DNA of 36,191 bases from Thermoanaerobacter sp. A7A. GTDB taxonomy: Bacteria; Bacillota; Thermoanaerobacteria; Thermoanaerobacterales; Thermoanaerobacteraceae. The position numbers were made by a program, and so were the translations under genes. The notes beneath the pieces were generated by a model. The model was not told where the DNA came from, did not search any database, and saw only the letters and a list, made by a program, of their open reading frames with translations. This document shows, piece after piece, positions 8,376 to 16,190 of this stretch; positions within the stretch are counted from its first letter, which is position 1; every line of letters begins with the position of its first letter. The stretch lies in assembly GCF_000445185.1 (NCBI RefSeq), contig NZ_AVAF01000159.1, forward strand, positions 1 to 36,191, given 5' to 3'.

Positions 8376-8711
8376 ATGAGCAGAATAGAACAATTAAATC
8401 GAGAACTTATAAGAATTGTAGAAGTGCTGATAAAAGAGTATCAACCTGAAAAAATAATATTATTTGGTTCATTAGCGACAAATCAAATAAATGAATGGAG
8501 CGATATTGATTTAATAGTTATAAAGGATACTGACAAGTCTTTTTACGAAAGATTAGAGGAAGTTGTCAAAGTCGCTAAGCCTACTATTGGCACGGATATT
8601 ATAGTGTATACCCCAAAAGAAATAGAAGAAATGAAAGAAAGTATGTTTTACGTTGAAGAAATATTAAAGAAAGGAAAGGTTATTTATGAAAGAAGCAAAA
8701 CAATGGCTTGA
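8376..8711 (+). CDS. Minimal nucleotidyltransferase (MNT) of a MNT-HEPN pair
   Basis: A 111-residue polymerase-beta-like nucleotidyltransferase. FGSLATNQINEWSDIDLIVI contains the family signature G-S followed about 10 residues later by D-x-D, with a further acidic strand (GTDIIVY). In MNT-HEPN toxin-antitoxin systems this protein is the antitoxin and can nucleotidylate the HEPN partner. The start is set at the ATG at 8376, as GAGGTG lies 6 nt upstream and overlaps the GTG at 8367. It overlaps the HEPN gene by 26 nt, so the two are translationally coupled. Confidence 0.88.
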   Translation: MSRIEQLNRELIRIVEVLIKEYQPEKIILFGSLATNQINEWSDIDLIVIKDTDKSFYERLEEVVKVAKPTIGTDIIVYTPKEIEEMKESMFYVEEILKKGKVIYERSKTMA

Positions 8712-9072
8712 TTTTGCTATGGATGACCTTGACTCAGCAGAAATCATGTTTAAAGCAGGTAAATACAATATGGTTTGTTTCTTTTCCCATCAGGCTGTAG
8801 AAAAAGCTTTAAAAGCATTTTTAGTAAGTCAAAAACATAATCCTCCTCGAATTCATAATTTAATAGATCTTGTAAATCTTTGTACACAATATGATAAATC
8901 TTTTGAAAGCTTTCTATCTAAAGCCCAAGTATTAAACCAATTTTATATTCCAACGAGATATCCTACTGCCATGCCAGGCACAACAGCTTTAGGGATGCCA
9001 GATATTAAAACAGCTGAAAAGGCAATAATGTATGCTAAAGAAATTTTTTCTTATTGTAAAAACATAATTTAA
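8686..9072 (+). CDS. HEPN domain protein of a MNT-HEPN pair
   Basis: A 128-residue all-helical HEPN protein. WLDFAMDDLDSAEIMFKAGKY and CFFSHQAVEKALKAFL are characteristic of HEPN partners, followed by HNLIDLV and a YPTAMPG segment. HEPN proteins in such pairs are usually RNases, but the canonical C-terminal R-x4-6-H motif is not evident here, so toxicity is not assured. The gene starts inside the 3' end of the MNT gene. The following DNA is recombinase debris on the opposite strand. Confidence 0.85.
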   Translation: MKEAKQWLDFAMDDLDSAEIMFKAGKYNMVCFFSHQAVEKALKAFLVSQKHNPPRIHNLIDLVNLCTQYDKSFESFLSKAQVLNQFYIPTRYPTAMPGTTALGMPDIKTAEKAIMYAKEIFSYCKNII

Positions 9073-9079
9073 AATCCGT

Positions 9080-9478
9080 TCAAAGTTGAGAGCGATTCGC
9101 CGCTACCATCCATGCGCAAACTGTATCGTCTACCGAAAGCCTGAAATGGGCTTCAATTCTAGCAGGGTAGACGATTATTTTATTGATATATGTTGGTAAA
9201 ATTTGTTTAATTTTGTGAGGGTCACCCGCTTCCAACACTTCTTTGTCTTTTAAAAGATACTGTCTTATTTTTTCTTCCGTGATAAAGGAAGTATCGGGTA
9301 GGTTGTTCATTTCTTTTATTCTCACTTCTATTTCTGCTTTCTGCTGTTCTAATTCTGTTAATTTTTCATGGAGGCTTGGATGAAAGTAGCCTTTTGTTAT
9401 TGCATCTACGATTGAACTTATACTTTTTTTGATTTCTTCATACTGTCTTGCAGCGGTAGTGAGAGTTAAACTAATGTA
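9080..9478 (-). pseudogene. C-terminal fragment of a large serine recombinase
   Basis: On the minus strand an open frame of about 130 residues reads AARQYEEIKKSISSIVDAIT, then GYFHPSLHEKLTELEQQKAE and, near the end, YINKIIVYPARIEAHFRL. This coiled-coil plus final strand pattern is the C-terminus of large serine recombinases (phage or ICE integrases). The catalytic resolvase domain and zinc ribbon are missing and homology fades near 9478. It is therefore the stump of a lost integrative element. Confidence 0.7.
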
Positions 9479-9528
9479 ATATTGTTTAATAATGGTTAAA
9501 TATTATTGAGCTATTTTCTATTTTTGTT

Positions 9529-9587
9529 GCCTCTTCAAGAGAAATAGACTAAAACACATAACATAATAAAATTTCTCTTGAAGGGGC
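9529..9587. repeat. Inverted repeat of 13 perfect bp (16 of 17 with one mismatch)
   Basis: CTTCAAGAGAAAT (9533-9545) is repeated in reverse complement at 9571-9583, and one more mismatch extends it to 9529 and 9587. The loop is 25 nt. The right arm runs into GGGGCTTTT. It lies between the recombinase stump and the transposase stump, so it could be a terminator or the end of a lost insertion sequence. Confidence 0.6.
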
Positions 9588-9667
9588 TTTTGCTCATTGG
9601 CATCCCATAAAGCTTTTATTATTGAAAAAACTTGCTGTGATGAGAATTAGGCTTAGTTTTAAAATCA

Positions 9668-9889
9668 ATGAGCAGCAGAGGCATTCAAGGAAATCTTACG
9701 ATGCGGACCGATAATGGTTCACAATTTAAGTCAAAAGAATTCGAAGAATTTTGTGAGTCCTATGGTATATTACATGAACGAATACCCGTAAGGTCACCAG
9801 AAGGGAATCCTAATATATAGAGATTTTTTAGAATATTAAAAGAAGAATTTTAGAATTACATAAATATATTAGATATGTCCTATTTTTAA
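9668..9889 (+). pseudogene. IS3-type transposase fragment with internal stops
   Basis: The frame encodes MRTDNGSQFKSKEFEEFC, then ERIPVRSPEGNPNI, a TAG stop (9818-9820), RFFRILKEEF, a second TAG (9851-9853) and NYINILDMSYF before the final TAA. This is the second half of an integrase-core (rve) DDE transposase: the D-N-G-S-Q-F motif with the second catalytic Asp, and the SP-x-x-NP motif. The glutamate expected just after NPNI is changed to a stop. The N-terminal half is missing. Sequence 9590-9667 is not interpretable. Confidence 0.75.
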
Positions 9890-10107
9890 AAAAATTTTTA
9901 ACGAAGCAGGATTTTTAATTTTCATGTAGAATATATTAATTAGTTAGTTAACTTAACTTACTATCTAGATATACAAATTAAGAAAAAATTAGCGAAAATA
10001 AAATATAAAAATTCCACAAAAACGGGGGAATTCCTTTGAAAATATTTAGGAAAACACATTAATTTATGGTGATTTTGGTAAATTAATTAAAATAAGGAGG
10101 TGATTAA
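9890..10107. promoter_or_regulatory. Upstream region of the ABC/lyase operon with inverted repeat
   Basis: AT-rich leader. A 9-bp inverted repeat, ATTAATTTA (10058-10066) and TAAATTAAT (10079-10087), ends 4 nt before the AAGGAGG ribosome site of the first gene, a position suitable for an operator. The ROK regulator encoded in the operon is an obvious candidate ligand. A TTGAAA at 10036-10041 may be a -35 box but the -10 is poor. Confidence 0.4.
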
Positions 10108-11037
10108 ATGTATCAGGGTATTAAAATCATTGATTTTCACGTACATTTTCCACCTGTGGCAGGATTTGAAAAACCTTTGTGGGGGTCACCAACTTTTACT
10201 GGGGAGCACCTCGACTACGTAAACAAACTGAGAAAAAGATGGCTTGAAGAATGGGATTTTCCAGAACCTGAAAGCCGTTCTTTATCCGGTGAGGAACAGG
10301 CAAAAAGGTGGGCGGAAGAGGCAGAGAAAAACCAGATAGAAAAGATCGTATTTGTTACTGGTCATGGAGAAAACGATAACCTAGCTAAGTGGATACAGCT
10401 ATACCCAGATAAATTCATTGGATTTGCCTATCATGATCCACAGTTCCCAGACGCAAGAGAGAAACTGGCCTATGCAGTTGAAGTGCTTGGATTTAGAGGA
10501 TATAAGATGTTTGCTCCCCTCATTGACTGCCCTCTGGATGACCCCAAACTTAAACCTATATGGGAATATTGTGCAGACAAAAAGCTTCCGGTACTCATTC
10601 ATTTTGGAACGATGGGCGGAGGCGGTGGAGTGGTGGAACATATAAACATTAATCCATTGTCTCTTGCAAATGTTGCGAGAACATACAGTGATATACCTTT
10701 TGTCATCCCGCATTTTGGTGCAGGATTCTGGGGAGAACTGCTCAGGCTTGCTTGGTCATGCCCCAACATATACATAGATACATCAGGTTCTAATCAGTGG
10801 GTGAGATGGATGCCATATCCTTTGGACCTTGAGTCCCTTTTTAGAAAAGCTTATGAGACTGTAGGCCCAGAGCGAATTATATTTGGCAGTGATTCATCGT
10901 GGTTTCCTCGCGGCTTTGCTCGCCGTTATCTCCAAGATCAAATGAGGGTATGTCGACAATTGAATATGAAAAAAGAAGACTTAGAGCTAATATTTGGCAA
11001 AAATGCGGCAAGGTTGTTGAAGCTCGATGATTTCTAA
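10108..11037 (+). CDS. Amidohydrolase-2 family metal-dependent hydrolase
   Basis: TIM-barrel protein of 309 residues. Metal-ligand motifs are in family order: IIDFHVHF (H-x-H, residues 9-16), LIHFGT in mid-protein, FVIPHFGAGFWGELL, and ERIIFGSDSSWFPRG with the final Asp. These proteins hydrolyse or decarboxylate small carboxylic or amide substrates, and the sequence does not define which. AAGGAGGTG precedes the ATG. It is the first gene of an apparent operon with a ROK regulator, an ABC importer, a C-N lyase and a kinase, so it likely acts on the imported compound or a breakdown product. Confidence 0.85.
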   Translation: MYQGIKIIDFHVHFPPVAGFEKPLWGSPTFTGEHLDYVNKLRKRWLEEWDFPEPESRSLSGEEQAKRWAEEAEKNQIEKIVFVTGHGENDNLAKWIQLYPDKFIGFAYHDPQFPDAREKLAYAVEVLGFRGYKMFAPLIDCPLDDPKLKPIWEYCADKKLPVLIHFGTMGGGGGVVEHININPLSLANVARTYSDIPFVIPHFGAGFWGELLRLAWSCPNIYIDTSGSNQWVRWMPYPLDLESLFRKAYETVGPERIIFGSDSSWFPRGFARRYLQDQMRVCRQLNMKKEDLELIFGKNAARLLKLDDF

Positions 11038-11061
11038 ATATATTGCAGAGGTGTCAGCAGA

Positions 11062-12243
11062 ATGAAAATGGATCAAGCGCAGGACCATTTGTACCTAATA
11101 AAACTTTTAAATCGTTCAAATGTCTTATCGCTTATAAAAAACGAAGGGCCTCTTTCGAGAGTAGAACTGTCTGAGCGCACAGGTTTGAGCCGACCTACTA
11201 TTTCTGCCATAGTGGAAGAGTTGCTCGCAGCAAAGTTAATCAGAGAAGTAGGCAAAGGTCCTTCTAGTGGCGGCAGAAGACCTATACTTTTGGAATTTAA
11301 TGCGACAGCATATTACATAATGGGGGCACTGTTTGAAGGCACAACTTTATCCAGTATCATAACAGACTTAGAGGGTCGCATTGTTTTAAAAGATGAGACA
11401 GAGATTGCAAATACTGTTGGGGATAAAGCAGTGGAAAAAGTAATTGAATTTCTGAAGAATTTATATAGAAAAAGTCGCCTCCCCCCAAAAAAACTGCTGG
11501 GAGTTGGAATAGGAGTACCTGGTATAGTAGATCTGGAGAAAGAGACAGTCTCTTTAGCACCTAGTGTTGGATGGATAAAGAACTTTCCTATAAAGGGAGC
11601 GCTGGAAGAGGCCCTTGGTGTACCAGTCATTATAGAAAACGATGTAAATGCAGTAACCCTTGGGGAGATGTGGAAGGGTGTTGGCAGAAATGTCAATAAA
11701 CTAGCTGTATTTCATGTGGGAACAGGTATAGGAGCAGGACTTGTTATAGATGGGAAACTTTACAGAGGGTATTCTGGAGCTGCAGGGGAAATAGGACATT
11801 TGCCCATAGGAGCGGGAAAACGAAATCCTGATGAATTTGGTATTTACGAAAAAAACTGGGCCTGCCCTGCTATGAGAAAATTTCTTCGAGAAAACTTCAC
11901 GGATTTGCCTGAAGAAAAAATACAATTTCCCATAAAGACATTGACTGAGCTTTCGAAAACCGACAAAAGGGCGGAAGATTACTTAGAAGAAGCTTGTGTG
12001 CATTGGGCCTACGGTATAGCCAGTATTATCTGTGTTTTTAATCCAGAACTTGTTATATTGGCAGGGCAATTAATACACCTTGGAGAAAAAGAGATAGCGA
12101 AAATCAAGGAAAAGATAAACAGTTGGATACCATTTTCGCCTAGAATAGAGTTTGCTTCGCTGGGAGAACTTGCGGGTAATATAGGTGCAGCCCTGTCAGT
12201 GTTACACTCTGAAGAAGAGACAATTATAGAAAATATAATATGA
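11062..12243 (+). CDS. ROK family transcriptional regulator (NagC/XylR type)
   Basis: Protein of 393 residues. The N-terminal winged helix-turn-helix (about 15-75) has SRVELSERTGLSRPTISAIV. A ROK sugar-kinase-like fold follows, with ATP-site-like segments (GVGIGVPGIVD, ENDVNAVTLGE, FHVGTGIGAGLVIDGKLYRG). GEIGHLPIG is present, but the usual zinc motif C-x-C-G-x2-G-C-x-E is not; only ENFGIY-type sequence and a lone cysteine in NWACPAM remain (that stretch reads DEFGIYEKNWACPAM). It probably represses this operon and is released by a sugar or sugar-like ligand. The 24-nt gap to the previous gene and 19 nt to the next suggest co-transcription. Confidence 0.88.
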   Translation: MKMDQAQDHLYLIKLLNRSNVLSLIKNEGPLSRVELSERTGLSRPTISAIVEELLAAKLIREVGKGPSSGGRRPILLEFNATAYYIMGALFEGTTLSSIITDLEGRIVLKDETEIANTVGDKAVEKVIEFLKNLYRKSRLPPKKLLGVGIGVPGIVDLEKETVSLAPSVGWIKNFPIKGALEEALGVPVIIENDVNAVTLGEMWKGVGRNVNKLAVFHVGTGIGAGLVIDGKLYRGYSGAAGEIGHLPIGAGKRNPDEFGIYEKNWACPAMRKFLRENFTDLPEEKIQFPIKTLTELSKTDKRAEDYLEEACVHWAYGIASIICVFNPELVILAGQLIHLGEKEIAKIKEKINSWIPFSPRIEFASLGELAGNIGAALSVLHSEEETIIENII

Positions 12244-12262
12244 TTAAGGAGGTTTGAAGTAT

Positions 12263-13345
12263 ATGAAAACTTTTAAAAATATTATTGTTTTTGTTTTGAT
12301 ATCTGCTTTTATTTTAGGCCTTTCAGGCTGTAGCAGTTCAAAACAGACAGAAGGTCAAAAAGAGCAAAAGGTTGAAAGTCCTAAAAAGCTTGTTATATAC
12401 ACCGGCAGAGACCCTGAAGTATACAATCCAGTGATAGACAAATTTGTGGAGAAGTATCCGGAATATAAGGGAAATGTTCAAGTGCTTCAGATGGGTGCAC
12501 AGGAAATTTTAGAAAGGATTAGGGCTGAAAAGGAAAATCCCCAGTGCGATTTTTGGTGGGGTGGAACCCAAGATGCCTTTGAAACTGCAACTCGAGAGGG
12601 ATTGTTGGAACCGTATAAAGCATCTTTTGATAGTGCTATACCACTAGAATACAAGGACAAAGATGGACATTGGTACGGAGAGATAGTACTACCTGAAGTG
12701 ATAGAATATAATAGTGACGCTCTGAAACCCGAAGATCTCCCCAAAGACTGGGATGACCTTTTGGACCCCAAGTGGAAGGACAAAATAATCATAAGAAACG
12801 TGGCTCCTTCTGGTACTATGCGTACTATCTTTGCCGCTATGATTTACAAAGAAATGAAAGCCACCGGCGATGTAGAAAAGGGCTTTGAGTGGTTAAAGAA
12901 GCTGGATGCCAATACAAAGGAATATGCTGCCAACCCCACAGATATGCATCTGAAACTGGCGAGACAGGAAGGGCTTATAAGCCTTTGGAATTTGCAGGAT
13001 GTGTTGCTACAGAAATATGTGAAAAACATGCCACTTGATTTTGCTATACCAGAAAGCGGGGTTCCGATGCTTGTGGACGGTGTAGCGATCGTAAAGAATG
13101 CGAAAAATGTGGATGGTGCTAAAAAATTTATGGAGGTACTGTTTGAACCTGATACCCAGCTGATGCTTTCTGAAAAGGTATTCCAGATTCCTACACGTTC
13201 TGATCTTCCTAAAGAAAAAATGCCTGAATGGCTTAAAAATTTGAATTTAAAAGCTATGGATATTGATTGGGAAGTTTTAAACAAGAATGTAGCGTCTTGG
13301 ATCCAGAGATGGGAACAAGAAGTAAAGGGAAAAGGAAAGAAATAA
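12263..13345 (+). CDS. ABC transporter substrate-binding lipoprotein (iron/putrescine-like class)
   Basis: Extracytoplasmic binding protein of 360 residues. A lipoprotein signal peptide ends in LGLSGC (lipobox). The mature start KLVIYTGRDPEVYNPVIDKF and the later WYGEIVLPEVIEYN, LPKDWDDLLDPKWKDKI and YAANPTDMHLKLARQEGLIS match FbpA/AfuA-like solute-binding proteins for iron, phosphonate, thiamine or small organic anions. The ATG at 12263 is used; the TTG at 12254 lies directly against the AAGGAGG site. It forms a complete importer with the ATPase and permease. A strong hairpin follows the gene, as often seen when the binding protein is made in excess. Confidence 0.9.
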   Translation: MKTFKNIIVFVLISAFILGLSGCSSSKQTEGQKEQKVESPKKLVIYTGRDPEVYNPVIDKFVEKYPEYKGNVQVLQMGAQEILERIRAEKENPQCDFWWGGTQDAFETATREGLLEPYKASFDSAIPLEYKDKDGHWYGEIVLPEVIEYNSDALKPEDLPKDWDDLLDPKWKDKIIIRNVAPSGTMRTIFAAMIYKEMKATGDVEKGFEWLKKLDANTKEYAANPTDMHLKLARQEGLISLWNLQDVLLQKYVKNMPLDFAIPESGVPMLVDGVAIVKNAKNVDGAKKFMEVLFEPDTQLMLSEKVFQIPTRSDLPKEKMPEWLKNLNLKAMDIDWEVLNKNVASWIQRWEQEVKGKGKK

Positions 13346-13375
13346 GAATGAGAGGGATAATCCCTCTCATTCTTA
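13343..13375 (+). promoter_or_regulatory. 15-bp intercistronic hairpin after the binding-protein gene
   Basis: Perfect stem 13343-13357 with 13361-13375 and a 3-nt loop. The stop codon TAA is part of the stem. No T run follows, so it is more likely an mRNA-stabilising or partial attenuation structure than a full terminator. The downstream ribosome site begins 8 nt later. Confidence 0.75.
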
Positions 13376-13393
13376 AGATTACAGGAGGTGCAA

Positions 13394-14494
13394 ATGACTT
13401 TGAGTCACGTTAAATTAAAAAATGTTACTAAGTATTTCAAAGATGTGAAAGCTGTCGACAATGTAAATCTTGAGATAAAAAAGGGAGAACTTTTTACCTT
13501 TCTCGGCCCCAGTGGTTGCGGCAAGACCACTATTCTAAGGATGATTGCAGGGTTTTATTATCCTACCGAAGGTTCAATATATTTTGGCGATAAAGATGTT
13601 ACTTATCTACCTGCTAACCGGCGTAATGCTGGCATGGTATTTCAGAGTTATGCTCTTTTCCCTCATCTTTCTGTGGAGGAAAATGTAGCATTTGGACTTA
13701 AAGTGCGCAAGGTACCTCAAAAAGAGCAAAAAGAGATGGTGAAAAGGGCATTGGAAATGGTAAAACTTGCAGGATATGAAAAAAGGAGAATAGATCAACT
13801 TTCAGGCGGTCAACAGCAAAGAGTGGCTTTAGCTAGGGCTTTGGTCATAAAACCTACCATTCTTCTGTTGGACGAACCCCTATCCAACCTTGATGCAAAA
13901 CTCAGAGAGGAAACACGCTGGGAGATTAGAAAGCTGCAAAAAGAGCTGGGAATAACTACTATATACGTTACCCATGACCAGAGTGAGGCTATGGCCATGT
14001 CGGATAGAATTGCGGTGATGGAAGGAGGCAAAATCCAGCAAGTGGGTACCCCCGAGGAAATATATTTTAAGCCAGCGAATCGTTTTGTGGCTTCATTTAT
14101 AGGGAAAACCAACTTTTTTGAGGCTGTAATAGAAGATTTTAGTCATGACTCTGCTTTGGTGAGGGTAGGGGATGAAATAATATTTTGGGTGGATTCTACC
14201 TGTCGACAAGATGGGTACATACCTTACCGTGGAGACAGGGTGGCGATTTCCATAAGGCCTGAGGCGATGGAAATAGTGGATAGGCCGGGAAAAAATGTTG
14301 TGAAAGGTAGAGTAAGGCTTGCGGAATTTACTGGAGTTACCATGGAATATGAAGTGGAAATGAGAGGTATCACATTACACATTTCGACTCCCGGTATTGG
14401 TAAAGAGAAAAAATCGCCAGGAGATGAAATTTTGGTACATCTGCCGCCTAGAAACATGCTTATTATGCGAGGTGACGACAATGAAATGGCGTAG
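13394..14494 (+). CDS. ABC transporter ATPase (FbpC/PotA class)
   Basis: Protein of 366 residues energising the importer. Walker A is GPSGCGKTT, followed by the Q-loop VFQSYALF, signature LSGGQQQR, Walker B TILLLDEPLSNLDAKLR and the switch histidine in YVTHDQ. A C-terminal TOBE-type regulatory domain (about 245-360) is typical of iron, spermidine and sugar transporters. The ATG at 13394 lies 5 nt after AGGAGG; the GTG at 13388 is inside that site. The 3' end overlaps the permease gene by 14 nt, implying translational coupling. Confidence 0.93.
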   Translation: MTLSHVKLKNVTKYFKDVKAVDNVNLEIKKGELFTFLGPSGCGKTTILRMIAGFYYPTEGSIYFGDKDVTYLPANRRNAGMVFQSYALFPHLSVEENVAFGLKVRKVPQKEQKEMVKRALEMVKLAGYEKRRIDQLSGGQQQRVALARALVIKPTILLLDEPLSNLDAKLREETRWEIRKLQKELGITTIYVTHDQSEAMAMSDRIAVMEGGKIQQVGTPEEIYFKPANRFVASFIGKTNFFEAVIEDFSHDSALVRVGDEIIFWVDSTCRQDGYIPYRGDRVAISIRPEAMEIVDRPGKNVVKGRVRLAEFTGVTMEYEVEMRGITLHISTPGIGKEKKSPGDEILVHLPPRNMLIMRGDDNEMA

Positions 14495-16163
14495 GACAAT
14501 TATTACTTATTTAATCATTTCGCCATTGATATATATTCTGATAGGATACGTGTTTTACCCACTTTTCAGTACTTTTGTGGCTAGCGTTATGCATGATGGT
14601 GCTTTTTCTCTTGAAAAATACAGGCAGTTTTTTGACTTAAAGAATTTTTCAAACCTGAAAGCACTTTTTACTAGTATTTACATATCCGTTCTGAGTGTTA
14701 TTTTTTCTGGCATAGTTGGAGTGCTGCTGGCCTTCTTACTTTCCCGCTATGAATTTCCGGGGAGGAAAATACTTTCAAGTCTGGCGGTACTTCCAATGGC
14801 TTTACCGCCTCTTGTGGGGGTGTATGCTTTTGTATTTCTCTTTAGTGAAAGTGGTATAATTCCTCGGGCTCTCAAAGAGTTATTTGGACTTGCAGCGGTT
14901 CCTTTTAAGCTTAGAGGAATACCTGGGGTGCTAGTGGTCCACACTTTCACCATGTACGTTTATTTTTACCTCATGGCATCTACGGCTTTTTCGGCTCTTG
15001 ATCCTTCTTTAGAAGAAGCGGCATACAATCTGGGGGCCAACCGTTTCACAGTATGGAGGAAGGTCATTCTACCTATGTTGACACCTGCTTTGGTGGCTGC
15101 GTCTTTGCTTGTATTTATGGTGTCCATGGCTTCTTATACTGCGCCTCTTATTTTTGGGGTGGAGCGTACCCTCACAATGCAGATTTATATATCCCGTACT
15201 AACGGCGACCTGGCTATGGCCGCTACTCAATCTACATTGCTTTCAATGGTATCCATATCATTTCTTATTTTTATGAGATGGTACCAGTCTCGGAGAATTT
15301 ACAGAAGTGTGAGCAAGGGGGTAGTGACCCAGAGGACTGAGCTAAAAAACCCGGTAGTGCGCTATGTAGCTGGTATTACCGCTATAATCTTGGTCTTTAT
15401 ACTTTTGCTGCCAATTCTCACTCTCGTGCTGGTGTCTTTTTCGGTGGACTACGCATGGACTGTCCAGATTCTGCCCCCTAAATATACACTGGCAAATTAT
15501 GCAAAGCTTTTTAGTAACCCCCGAACGTGGGAACCTATTAAGAACAGTCTTGTGATGAGTGGTATTGCGACTGCTGCTAACATCATTTTTGGCATTGCTG
15601 CGGCTTATGCCATAGTCAGGATGTATTTTAAAGGGAAAAACCTTATGGATATATTAATAATGCTACCGTGGGCACTGCCCGGCACTGTAATAGGTATTAA
15701 CCTTATAACAGCTTTTAACAGGCCGACTCTGTTTACCGCCAACAATATACTGGTGGGAACCTTCTGGATAATGCCTTTGGCGTACTTCGTACGGCATATT
15801 CCATTAGTATATCGGTCTACTTCGGCAGCTTTAATGCAGCTGGATCCGAATATAGAAGAGGCAGCATTAAATTTAGGAGCTACTTGGGGATATACCTTTA
15901 GACGAGTGGTACTTCCGCTGATTTCCCCTGGGATAATAAGCGGAGCCCTTTTAGCGTTTGTGCAGGGAATTGGTGAGTTTGTGGCTTCTATATTGCTCTA
16001 CACTCCCAGCAGCCGACCGATTTCCGTAGCGATTTACGAGCACATGTACCGTTTTGAGTTCGGTACAGCCTCCGCATATGGTGTGTTGCAAGTGTTGCTC
16101 ATAATTATAGTCTTGCTGGTGACAGGGCAGTTTTCAGAAAAGGCCTCGCAAAGTGCTATTTAA
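14481..16163 (+). CDS. Fused two-domain ABC permease (FbpB type)
   Basis: A 560-residue inner-membrane protein with two BPD_transp_1 halves in one chain and about 12 membrane helices. Each half carries an EAA loop for ATPase contact: EEAAYNLGANRFTVWRKVIL in the first and EEAALNLGATWGYTFRRVVL in the second. Such fused permeases are typical of iron/thiamine-class importers and pair with the binding protein and ATPase upstream. The ATG at 14481 fits the overlap with the ATPase gene better than the extended frame starting at 14397. Confidence 0.92.
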   Translation: MKWRRTIITYLIISPLIYILIGYVFYPLFSTFVASVMHDGAFSLEKYRQFFDLKNFSNLKALFTSIYISVLSVIFSGIVGVLLAFLLSRYEFPGRKILSSLAVLPMALPPLVGVYAFVFLFSESGIIPRALKELFGLAAVPFKLRGIPGVLVVHTFTMYVYFYLMASTAFSALDPSLEEAAYNLGANRFTVWRKVILPMLTPALVAASLLVFMVSMASYTAPLIFGVERTLTMQIYISRTNGDLAMAATQSTLLSMVSISFLIFMRWYQSRRIYRSVSKGVVTQRTELKNPVVRYVAGITAIILVFILLLPILTLVLVSFSVDYAWTVQILPPKYTLANYAKLFSNPRTWEPIKNSLVMSGIATAANIIFGIAAAYAIVRMYFKGKNLMDILIMLPWALPGTVIGINLITAFNRPTLFTANNILVGTFWIMPLAYFVRHIPLVYRSTSAALMQLDPNIEEAALNLGATWGYTFRRVVLPLISPGIISGALLAFVQGIGEFVASILLYTPSSRPISVAIYEHMYRFEFGTASAYGVLQVLLIIIVLLVTGQFSEKASQSAI

Positions 16164-16190
16164 TTTTTTAAAAGAGACGGAGGGATTGTG

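Noticed and set aside
12844-13284. 146-codon minus-strand ORF within the binding-protein gene
   Set aside because: Antisense shadow with Ser/Phe-rich composition and no start signals.
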